This document shows, piece by piece, positions 1 to 6,119 of a DNA stretch of 6,708 bases. The notes beneath the pieces are model-generated. The model saw only the letters and a program-made list of their open reading frames with translations. It searched no databases and was not told the origin of the DNA. Position numbers and translations under genes: made by a program. Position 1 is the stretch's first letter, and the number at the start of each line of letters is the position of its first letter. Source of the stretch: Clostridiales bacterium. GTDB lineage: Bacteria > Bacillota > Clostridia > Oscillospirales > CAG-272. The stretch covers positions 1 to 6,708 of the forward strand of contig JAGZAC010000092.1 in assembly GCA_018370615.1 (NCBI GenBank). Reading direction: 5' to 3'.

Positions 1-45
1 TGCTGACAGAATACAGGTTTAATTCTACTGAAATCAATTCAAAAA

Positions 46-84
46 GACCTGGAAGTTTTATTAATAAGCTTCCAGGTCCTTTTT
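46..84 (+). terminator. Intrinsic terminator of the upstream transcription unit
   Basis: A perfect 10-bp inverted repeat, GACCTGGAAG (46-55) and CTTCCAGGTC (69-78), encloses a 13-nt AT-rich loop and is followed by CTTTTT (79-84). An A tract (41-45) on the left side gives a T tract on the other strand, so it may work in both directions. It separates the atp operon from whatever lies before the window. The gene it serves is not identifiable: only about 40 bases precede it, and one frame there ends at TAA 20-22. Confidence 0.88.
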
Positions 85-89
85 GGCAT

Positions 90-239
90 TACTGCTATAA
101 ATCAGATACAATATTCTTTTATATAATCCGCCAAAAACGAATATTCTTTTCCTAATATATTATTCAGTTGTTGAAATATATACAACAAGTCCAATAAATC
201 TCTTGTCAAATTTTGTAAAATAAACTCTGCCGCAGGGTC
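90..239. other. AT-rich non-coding region upstream of the atp promoter
   Basis: No ORF here has a start codon, ribosome binding site and believable composition. Visible structure is limited to an 11-nt direct repeat AATATTCTTTT (110-120 and 140-150, 30 bp apart), an inverted repeat at 168-188, and an A/T-rich run at 208-224 just before the -35 box that could act as an UP-like element. There is no atpI, the small membrane-protein gene that often heads atp operons. Confidence 0.6.
168..188. repeat. Inverted repeat, possible operator
   Basis: TTGTTG (168-173) and CAACAA (183-188) form a 6-bp dyad around a 9-nt A/T spacer. It lies about 50 bp upstream of the -35 hexamer, a position that could suit an activator or a repressor of atp transcription. 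No T tract follows, so it is not a terminator. It matches no regulator site that I recognise, and a 6-bp dyad in AT-rich DNA can arise by chance. Confidence 0.25.
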
Positions 240-268
240 TTGACAAATGCAAATAAAAGCCATATGAT
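240..268 (+). promoter_or_regulatory. Sigma-A type promoter of the atp operon
   Basis: A perfect -35 hexamer TTGACA (240-245) is followed after 17 nt by TATGAT (263-268), one mismatch from consensus. Transcription should begin near 274-276, giving a leader of roughly 180 nt before atpB. An A/T-rich stretch at 208-224 lies just upstream. It is the only strong promoter seen in front of atpB and faces the operon, and no terminator lies between it and the first gene. Confidence 0.82.
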
Positions 269-353
269 TATACAGGTTTATTTTTGCAAGGAGTCATTAC
301 CTGTATTATCATGAATACTTCATAAATACACCGATACATTTTCCCCTTAAATT

Positions 354-393
354 GCAGCCATAATATAACAAAGGATTTTCGTGAAAATGCTGC
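354..393 (+). promoter_or_regulatory. Possible weak leader RNA structure
   Basis: GCAGC (354-358) pairs with GCTGC (389-393). Inside it, ATTTTC (375-380) and GAAAAT (383-388) form a second palindrome that would place the ribosome binding site AAAGGA (370-375) and the GTG start (381) of a short leader ORF in or beside a helix. No T tract follows, so it is not a terminator. The stems are short and AT-rich, so stable folding is uncertain. Confidence 0.2.
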
Positions 394-428
394 TTTTGAA
401 TTTATTTTACAAATACTGCACAATTTAG
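381..428 (+). CDS. Possible 15-codon leader peptide upstream of atpB
   Basis: A GTG at 381 follows AAAGGA (370-375) with 5-nt spacing and opens a frame reading MKMLLLNLFYKYCTI, ending at TAG 426-428, 28 nt before the atpB start. An in-frame ATG at 387 is an alternative start. The ribosome binding site is better than that of atpB itself, so translation here could influence initiation at atpB by coupling or by opening RNA structure. The peptide is hydrophobic and rich in Leu and aromatic residues, with no homology I recognise. An ORF this short may be chance; composition alone cannot decide. Confidence 0.25.
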   Translation: MKMLLLNLFYKYCTI

Positions 429-456
429 AAATGCAGAGAAAGAAAGTGTAAGAAAA

Positions 457-1308
457 ATGAGCAAAGGAAAGCGCGGGATCGCGCTTGCAGTCTGGACCCT
501 TCTTCTGGCTGTGCTGCTGGTCTTTTCGCTTATCACCGGAGTACAGGGAGAAAAGCATGAATCCATACAGGAGGTCATGCGCGATGCCGTACTGCACGAA
601 TCCAACAAAATCAGCCTGTTCGGATGGTTAGAGGTCAATCCGGCACTGATATCGGCAATGATCGTCACCGGCGTGCTGCTGGTATTCGCAGCCTGCCTGC
701 GGATATTTGTCATTCCCAAATTCAAAATGGTACCGGGAAAATTCCAGCTATTGATTGAACAGCTTGTAGGCTTCTTTGACGGGCTGGCGAAAAACAACAG
801 CCCTCACAGAAACGGGTTTCTTGGCGCTTACATCTTCGGAGCAGGCGTATATATATTTATAGGTACAATATTTGAACTGTTTGGTCTGCAGGGAATCACA
901 ACAGAGGGCTTTTCCATCACATTGCCCGCCCCCCTGTCAGACATCAACGCCGCAATTGCGCTGGGCTGTCTGTCCTATCTGGTTATCCTGTCAGGAGGGA
1001 TTGCCGGCAACGGACTGCGGGGCGTGGGAAGAACTCTGAAGGATTTTTCTCTTCCCATCTCCATGAGCTTCCGTTTGTTTGGCGCGCTGCTCAGCGGACT
1101 TTTGGTGACGGAGCTTGTGTATTTCTATATCAGCTTAAGTTTCATTCTGCCAGTAGCAGTAGGGATCATATTTACGTTGCTGCATGCATTGATACAAACC
1201 TATGTTTTGACGATGCTGACGGCGTTGTTCTACGGTGAAGTATCTGAGCCGCACAAAAAGAAAGAAAAAACAAAAGAAAAGATGAAGGAAAAGAAGGCAC
1301 ATGCCTAA
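457..1308 (+). CDS. atpB: F1Fo ATP synthase subunit a (Fo stator channel)
   Basis: This integral membrane subunit forms the two half-channels that pass ions to the c ring. The 283-residue protein has the family landmarks: VPGKFQ (92-97) after the first core helix, the SDIN motif (161-164), the essential arginine in SFRLFG (Arg206), and the later-helix Gln247 in LIQTYVLTMLT. Compared with E. coli, the Asn after RLFG is Ala210 and the Glu219 counterpart is Leu215, with a Glu at 219 one turn later. Residues 7-30 form an additional hydrophobic, signal-like segment before the usual first helix (about 62-86). The C-terminus (266-283) is a lysine-rich tail. ATG 457 is the only plausible start: a TGA lies upstream in frame at 397-399 and no ATG, GTG or TTG comes between. 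Its ribosome binding site is weak (AGAGAAAG, about 436-443). First gene of the operon. Confidence 0.96.
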   Translation: MSKGKRGIALAVWTLLLAVLLVFSLITGVQGEKHESIQEVMRDAVLHESNKISLFGWLEVNPALISAMIVTGVLLVFAACLRIFVIPKFKMVPGKFQLLIEQLVGFFDGLAKNNSPHRNGFLGAYIFGAGVYIFIGTIFELFGLQGITTEGFSITLPAPLSDINAAIALGCLSYLVILSGGIAGNGLRGVGRTLKDFSLPISMSFRLFGALLSGLLVTELVYFYISLSFILPVAVGIIFTLLHALIQTYVLTMLTALFYGEVSEPHKKKEKTKEKMKEKKAHA

Positions 1309-1326
1309 AATAGAGAGGAATAGATT

Positions 1327-1695
1327 ATGAAAACCACAATGAAAAGACTTTTCGCTATTGCTTTTATCGTTATGATTTTTGCCACGTGTGCCGTTACCGC
1401 CTTTGCCGCATCTCCTGCAGACGCAGACGAAGCACCGAACGCAGCAGCAGAGACAGAAGCACCGGCCGACGACTCTTCCGGCAAAGCAGTTGCAGCGGGC
1501 ATTTGCGTTGGTCTGGCAGCCACCGGCGGCGCAGTGGGTATGGGACTTGCCATTGCAAAAGCAGCGGATGGAATTTCACGTCAGCCGGAAGCAGATGGAA
1601 AGATTCGTACAAGTTTAATGCTCGGTCTGGTATTTATTGAAACCGCCATTATTTATGCACTGATTGTTGCCATTCTGATTATATTCGTACTGTAA
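1327..1695 (+). CDS. atpE: F1Fo ATP synthase subunit c with N-terminal signal-like extension
   Basis: The c subunit forms the membrane rotor ring. At 122 residues it is well above the usual 70-90. The extra part is a signal-peptide-like segment: basic start (K2, K6, R7), hydrophobic core 8-24, and AFA at 25-27 as a likely cleavage site. It is followed by an acidic, Ala-rich linker (28-51). The c hairpin proper begins near 52: helix 1 with a glycine-rich run (62-73), polar loop SRQPEADGKIR (84-94), and helix 2 with the ion-carrying Glu105 in FIETAIIY. Cleavage after Ala27 would leave the N-terminus outside, matching normal c topology. Aligned with the Na+-binding c of Ilyobacter, the Gln32 position is Met72, while Thr106 and Tyr110 keep the Ser66 and Tyr70 roles. 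Ribosome binding site AGAGAGGA (1312-1319) lies 7 nt before ATG 1327, favouring it over the ATG at 1339. Confidence 0.95.
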   Translation: MKTTMKRLFAIAFIVMIFATCAVTAFAASPADADEAPNAAAETEAPADDSSGKAVAAGICVGLAATGGAVGMGLAIAKAADGISRQPEADGKIRTSLMLGLVFIETAIIYALIVAILIIFVL

Positions 1696-1710
1696 GGGAG
1701 GGAAATCGGA

Positions 1711-2193
1711 ATGAATATCCCGCTGAATATCGATTGGCAGCAGATACTTCTCCATTTGTTCAACTTTGTAATTCTGGCCGGCGGATTGTATTTTCTGCTG
1801 TATAAACCGGTAAAAAATTTTATGGACAAACGCACTGCCTATTATCAGTCTCTGGATACAGAAGCAAAAGAAAAAGCCGCGCAGGCACAAAAATTTGAAG
1901 AAGAATATCAAGCCCGCTTGAAGGATGCGGAGGCAGAAATCAGAGAAAAGAAAGCTGCCGCAGTGAAAGAAGCGGAAAAGGCGGCCGCTTCCATTGTTGC
2001 TGACGCCGACAAGCAAAAAGAGCAAATCTTAGCCAGGGCCGCTACTGAAGCGCAGCACGAAAAAGAAAAGCTCCTGGAAGAAGCTAAGGTCAGCATTGCG
2101 GAGCTTGCAATTGCGGCAACTGCCAAATTACTGGAGGAAAATCCCGCAGTGAAAGCCGACGTGTCTTCCGACGGGGAGGCACACAATGAATAA
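1711..2193 (+). CDS. atpF: F1Fo ATP synthase subunit b (peripheral stalk)
   Basis: Subunit b anchors the peripheral stalk in the membrane and holds the alpha3beta3 head still. The 160-residue protein shows the family plan: a short N-terminus, one membrane helix (about 11-31), the boundary motif YKPVKNFMDKR (31-41), a long charged Ala/Glu/Lys helix (about 50-125) of the kind that forms a right-handed coiled coil, and a terminal helix IAELAIAATAKLL (129-141). The length is normal for b alone, so it is not a b-delta fusion. The ribosome binding site AAGGGAGG (1694-1701) overlaps the atpE stop. Its 3' end overlaps atpA by 8 nt. In most operons atpH (delta) would lie between these genes, and here it is absent, so how b is fixed to the top of F1 is open. 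Confidence 0.95.
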   Translation: MNIPLNIDWQQILLHLFNFVILAGGLYFLLYKPVKNFMDKRTAYYQSLDTEAKEKAAQAQKFEEEYQARLKDAEAEIREKKAAAVKEAEKAAASIVADADKQKEQILARAATEAQHEKEKLLEEAKVSIAELAIAATAKLLEENPAVKADVSSDGEAHNE

Positions 2194-3763
2194 CGAGAGA
2201 ATCGAAGAACGGCTGGCGCAGCTAAAAAATCTGCTGATCGGCCTGGCGTCCCAGGACGGCGATATGGTTTCCTTGATGCAGGAGGCTGTAAAAGATTGGG
2301 TTCCGTCGGATGCGCCTGCTGAAAAGGGGTCAGTAGCTTGGGTAGGAGACGGCATTGCCACCGTCACCGGACTGGAGCACGCCACTTACGGTGAAATTTT
2401 GGTTTTCTCTTCTGGAATTCGCGGCATGGTACAGGATTTAAAGCAGAACGAGATCGGCTGCATTCTGTTTGGCGACGATCGGGAAATCTGTGAAGGCAGT
2501 ATCGTTCGAAAAACTGGCAGAGTAGCCGGCATCCCGGTGGGAGAAGCCTTTGTAGGACGTGTAATCGATGCGCTGGGCACACCCATCGATGGAAAAGGGA
2601 AAATCCATGCAGAGGGCTATCACCCTGTTGAGTCCCCTGCCCCGGGAATTATTGACCGTCAGCCTGTCAATACGCCGATGGAAACCGGGCTTTTGGCCAT
2701 CGACTCCATGTTCCCTATTGGACGGGGGCAGCGTGAGCTGATTATCGGCGACCGCCAAACAGGAAAAACGGCCATTGCACTGGATACAATCTTGAATCAG
2801 AAAGGGAAAAACGTAATTTGTATCTATGTAGCCATAGGACAAAAGGCCTCTTCTGTCGCTCAGTTGGTGGAAACCCTGCAACAGCATGACGCAATGGACT
2901 ATACGATCGTTGTAAATGCCAGCGCAAGTGATCCCGCACCCCTGCAGTATATTGCGCCCTATGCCGGCTGTGCGCTTGGGGAATACTTTATGCATAAGGG
3001 ACAGGACGTTTTGATTGTCTACGACGACCTGTCCAAGCACGCGATTGCATACAGAGCACTGAGCCTTCTTTTGGAGCGCTCCCCAGGCCGTGAAGCTTAT
3101 CCGGGAGATGTATTTTATCTCCATTCCCGGCTATTGGAACGGTCGGCGCATCTGTCGGATGCACTGGGCGGCGGGAGCATGACTGCCCTTCCGATTGTAG
3201 AGACGCAGGCCGGTGATGTGTCGGCATATATCCCCACCAATATTATTTCCATCACTGACGGTCAGATTTTTCTGGAAAGCGATCTGTTCTTTGCAGGACA
3301 GCGGCCAGCCGTCAATGTGGGGATTTCTGTCTCCCGTGTAGGCGGTGCCGCGCAGACCAAAGCCATGAAAACGGCAGCAGGTACCATCCGCCTGAACCTG
3401 GCGCAGTACCGGGAAATGGAAGTGTTCACACAGTTTTCCAGTGATTTGGATGATACCACAAAGCATCAGCTGCGGTTCGGGCAGACGCTTATGCAGCTGC
3501 TCAAGCAGGAGCAATACCATCCGTACCGGCAGCATGAACAGGTAATTCTTCTGGTCATTGCCCTTTCTCACGTCCTCCAGGAAATTCCTCCGGCACAGGT
3601 TTCCGATACTGGTCGGGAGCTGCTCTGCGTCATCAAGGAGCAGCTGCCGGACATCTGCACAGAAATTGATCGGACCGGCGTTCTCAGCGAGGAAAACAAG
3701 CAGGAAATTCTGCGAACTGCCAAGCGTTATCTGGAAAACAGCAAAATGCAAAAATCCAAGTAA
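2186..3763 (+). CDS. atpA: F1Fo ATP synthase subunit alpha, with atypical extended N-terminus
   Basis: Alpha forms the non-catalytic nucleotide sites of F1 and supplies the arginine finger. The 525-residue protein has a beta-barrel start GSVAWVGDGI (48-57), P-loop GDRQTGKT (188-195), the PTNIISITDGQIFLE segment (350-364), the finger SVSRVGGAAQ (Arg384), and the C-terminal helical domain. All key residues are present, so it should be functional. The family usually has about 500-513 residues, and most of the excess lies before residue 48: the first ~45 residues are predicted-helical and unlike the usual N-terminal sequence that binds delta. The start at ATG 2186 is supported by GGGGAGG (2173-2179) at 6 nt and by the 8-nt overlap with atpF, which suggests translational coupling. 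Confidence 0.97.
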   Translation: MNNERIEERLAQLKNLLIGLASQDGDMVSLMQEAVKDWVPSDAPAEKGSVAWVGDGIATVTGLEHATYGEILVFSSGIRGMVQDLKQNEIGCILFGDDREICEGSIVRKTGRVAGIPVGEAFVGRVIDALGTPIDGKGKIHAEGYHPVESPAPGIIDRQPVNTPMETGLLAIDSMFPIGRGQRELIIGDRQTGKTAIALDTILNQKGKNVICIYVAIGQKASSVAQLVETLQQHDAMDYTIVVNASASDPAPLQYIAPYAGCALGEYFMHKGQDVLIVYDDLSKHAIAYRALSLLLERSPGREAYPGDVFYLHSRLLERSAHLSDALGGGSMTALPIVETQAGDVSAYIPTNIISITDGQIFLESDLFFAGQRPAVNVGISVSRVGGAAQTKAMKTAAGTIRLNLAQYREMEVFTQFSSDLDDTTKHQLRFGQTLMQLLKQEQYHPYRQHEQVILLVIALSHVLQEIPPAQVSDTGRELLCVIKEQLPDICTEIDRTGVLSEENKQEILRTAKRYLENSKMQKSK

Positions 3764-3777
3764 GGTGGGAAATATAT

Positions 3778-4692
3778 ATGGCTAACACAAAGGAAATTAA
3801 GGCCCACATTAAAAGTGTGCGGGATACCCAAAAAATCACAAATGCCATGTATTTGATCTCATCCACAAAAATGCGTAAGGCCAAGGCTGAGCTGGACAGC
3901 ACCAACCCGTATTTTCGCTCACTTCAGGGGGAAATCAAACGTATTTTCCGAACAGCGGGAAACGTTGAAAGCCGATACTTTTATCCGGCAGAGGGCAGTC
4001 CCGCGCTCAATGGAACCTTTGCCTGTCTGGTGATAACGGCGGACAAGGGCCTTGCCGGCACTTATAATCAAAATGCCATCCGGGAGGCAGAAAGGCTGCT
4101 GGAGCAGCACCCGGATACAAAGCTGTTTGTTGTGGGAGAATATGGCAGGCAATATTTCAGCCAGCATAAAATCCCGGTGGAACGCAGCTTCTTATATACG
4201 GCGCAAAACCCAACCCTGCATCGTGCGAGAGAAATCAGCTCTATTCTGTTGGAGCTGTTTGACAGCGGCGAGGTGGAAAAAATTTATGTAGTCTATACCG
4301 ATATGAAAAACGGAATAGATGAAGAAGCAAAGTCCACGCGTTTGCTGCCCTTTCACAGAAAGCAGTTCCTATCCAACAGCAGTGAAAAGGCTGTAACGAC
4401 TCCGTTTGAATTCACACCGTCTATCGGTGCCGTTTTGGACAATGTAATCCAAAGCTACATTTCCGGCTTTATTTACAGCGCCCTGGTGGACAGCTTTTGC
4501 AGTGAACAAAACGCAAGAATGGCCGCGATGAATTCCGCAAACCAGAATGCGGAAAAAATTCTAGCGCAGCTGTCTGTGGAGTACAACCGGCTGCGGCAGG
4601 CGGCGATCACACAGGAAATTACAGAAATATCTTCCGGCGCTAAGGCGCAGAAGCGAAAAAGAAAGCAAACAAGGGAGGCGGGAGTTTCATGA
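3778..4692 (+). CDS. atpG: F1Fo ATP synthase subunit gamma (central shaft)
   Basis: Gamma is the asymmetric rotor shaft that couples c-ring rotation to catalysis. The 304-residue protein starts with the conserved helix IKAHIKSVRDTQKITNAM (7-24), has the mid-domain motif TADKGLAGTYN (87-97), and ends with the conserved C-terminal helix running from SEQNARMAAM (242-251) through ITQEITEISSGAKA (277-290). A basic tail follows (QKRKRKQTREAGVS, 291-304); E. coli gamma stops near this point at about 287 residues. The ribosome binding site AAGGTGGG (3762-3769) overlaps the atpA stop, 8 nt before ATG 3778. The stop overlaps the atpD start by four bases (ATGA), a typical coupling arrangement. Confidence 0.95.
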   Translation: MANTKEIKAHIKSVRDTQKITNAMYLISSTKMRKAKAELDSTNPYFRSLQGEIKRIFRTAGNVESRYFYPAEGSPALNGTFACLVITADKGLAGTYNQNAIREAERLLEQHPDTKLFVVGEYGRQYFSQHKIPVERSFLYTAQNPTLHRAREISSILLELFDSGEVEKIYVVYTDMKNGIDEEAKSTRLLPFHRKQFLSNSSEKAVTTPFEFTPSIGAVLDNVIQSYISGFIYSALVDSFCSEQNARMAAMNSANQNAEKILAQLSVEYNRLRQAAITQEITEISSGAKAQKRKRKQTREAGVS

Positions 4693-6089
4693 ATACAGGA
4701 AAAATCGTTGAAGTTTCCGGCCCGGTCGTAGATTGCGTGTTTCCCCAGGGAACACTGCCGAAAATCAGAGACGCATTGAAGGTATCAGTAAACGGCAAAG
4801 ATCGGACAATGGAGGTTGCACAGCACATCGGCAACGGCACCGTGCGCTGTATTATGCTGGCAGGAAGTGAAAATCTCTGCATCGGCATGGAAGTGCGGGC
4901 AGAGGGTACTGGTATCCGGGTACCTGTAGGCGCCTGTACGCTGGGCAGAATGTTTAATGTTTTAGGGGAAACCATCGATGGCGGGGCGCCAATTCCCCCG
5001 GAAGCGGAAAGATGGGAGATTCACAGAAAAGCGCCAAGCTTTGAAGAGCAGCAGCCAGTAACGGAAATTTTGGAAACAGGAATCAAAGTTATCGATCTGC
5101 TGGAACCCTATCCAAAGGGAGGGAAAATCGGTTTGTTCGGCGGCGCCGGCGTAGGAAAAACCGTGCTAATCCAGGAATTGATTCACAACGTCGCCATGGA
5201 ACACGGCGGTTATTCTGTCTTTACTGGCGTAGGAGAGCGAAGCCGAGAAGGAAACGATCTCTGGACAGAAATGCAGGAAAGCGGTGTGGCAAACAAGACT
5301 GCGCTGGTTTTCGGACAGATGAATGAATCTCCCGGGGTGCGTATGCGTGTGGCCCTTTCAGGGCTTACCATGGCGGAGTATTTTCGAGACGTGGAGCACA
5401 AGGACGTACTGCTGTTCATCGACAACATTTTCCGTTTTGTACAGGCGGGAAGCGAGGTTTCCACCCTGCTGGGCAGAATGCCGTCAGCCGTAGGCTATCA
5501 GCCTACACTGGCAGGGGAGATGGGCGCTCTCCAGGAACGGATTACATCTACCAAAAAAGGTTCTGTCACCTCTGTGCAGGCAGTTTATGTTCCGGCAGAC
5601 GACCTGACGGACCCAGCGCCTGCGACGACTTTTACCCATTTGGATGCCACAACGGTACTGAGCAGAAAAATCGCCGAGCAAGGGATATATCCCGCTGTAG
5701 ACCCACTGGAATCCACGTCGAGAATCCTGGAAGCAAGCGTTGTGGGAGAGGAGCATTATACCGTTGCCCGCAGGGTGCAGGAGATCCTGCAGAAATACAA
5801 CGAGCTGCAGGATATTATCGCCATTTTGGGGATCGATGAATTGAGCGATGAGGACAAGCAAATTGTCACCCGGGCGAGAAAAATCCAAAGATTTCTTGCA
5901 CAGCCCTTCCATGTGGCAGAAAAGTTTACGGGAATGGCCGGAGTTTATGTGCCTCTGTCGGAAACGGTCCGTGGATTTCAGGCAATTATCAGTGGCGACA
6001 TGGATATATATCCGGAAGCGGCTTTTTACAACGTGGGAACCATTGAAGACGTGGTCAAGAAAGCAGAGCTTTTGAAAAGCGAGGAATAA
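4689..6089 (+). CDS. atpD: F1Fo ATP synthase subunit beta (catalytic)
   Basis: Beta carries the catalytic sites that interconvert ADP plus phosphate and ATP. The 466-residue length is normal. Visible in order: N-terminal beta barrel (1-75), P-loop GGAGVGKT (151-158), GERSREGND with catalytic Glu183 and Arg184, Walker B LLFIDNIFRF (241-250, Asp245), LGRMPSAVGYQPTL (261-274), the adenine-site tyrosine in IYPAVDPL (Tyr334), and the DELSDED lever (383-389) that contacts gamma and epsilon. One small departure is Val251, where the usual motif reads FRFTQAG. The start overlaps the atpG stop by four bases. AAGGGAGG (4671-4678) and GGGAG (4680-4684) both lie in position for initiation. The protein is cytoplasmic, bound to Fo at the membrane. 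Confidence 0.98.
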   Translation: MNTGKIVEVSGPVVDCVFPQGTLPKIRDALKVSVNGKDRTMEVAQHIGNGTVRCIMLAGSENLCIGMEVRAEGTGIRVPVGACTLGRMFNVLGETIDGGAPIPPEAERWEIHRKAPSFEEQQPVTEILETGIKVIDLLEPYPKGGKIGLFGGAGVGKTVLIQELIHNVAMEHGGYSVFTGVGERSREGNDLWTEMQESGVANKTALVFGQMNESPGVRMRVALSGLTMAEYFRDVEHKDVLLFIDNIFRFVQAGSEVSTLLGRMPSAVGYQPTLAGEMGALQERITSTKKGSVTSVQAVYVPADDLTDPAPATTFTHLDATTVLSRKIAEQGIYPAVDPLESTSRILEASVVGEEHYTVARRVQEILQKYNELQDIIAILGIDELSDEDKQIVTRARKIQRFLAQPFHVAEKFTGMAGVYVPLSETVRGFQAIISGDMDIYPEAAFYNVGTIEDVVKKAELLKSEE

Positions 6090-6119
6090 TTCCCATGGAA
6101 AGGATGGTGGGATACGGCA

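Noticed and set aside
3..155. Open frame through the start of the window (possible end of an upstream gene)
   Set aside because: It reads straight through both arms of a clear terminator and into AT-rich DNA, so it is most likely chance.
11..280. Direct repeat ATACAGGTTTA at 11-21 and 270-280
   Set aside because: An 11-nt match within a few kb of AT-rich DNA is expected by chance, and the two copies have no shared context.
431..451. ATG at 431 opening a 6-codon frame just before atpB
   Set aside because: It has no ribosome binding site at proper spacing and is too short to judge; it is out of frame with atpB and cannot be its start.
268..597. Minus-strand ORF of 109 codons over the leader and the start of atpB
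   Set aside because: It runs antisense through the promoter, leader and the atpB start, has no visible ribosome binding site, and its composition looks like translated AT-rich non-coding DNA.
1711..2193. b-delta fusion explaining the missing atpH
   Set aside because: The protein is only 160 residues and ends just after the normal b terminal helix; there is no room for a delta domain of about 180 residues.
2438..3124. Long minus-strand ORF (228 codons) inside atpA, with similar ones at 3131-3751 and 5484-6140
   Set aside because: They lie wholly or almost wholly antisense to strongly conserved alpha and beta genes; long antisense frames are common in such codon usage and the proteins match no family I recognise.
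6095..6119. Earlier start for atpC at ATG 6095 or 6104
   Set aside because: Both are out of frame with epsilon; ATG 6120 gives the correct family N-terminus and has a suitable ribosome binding site.
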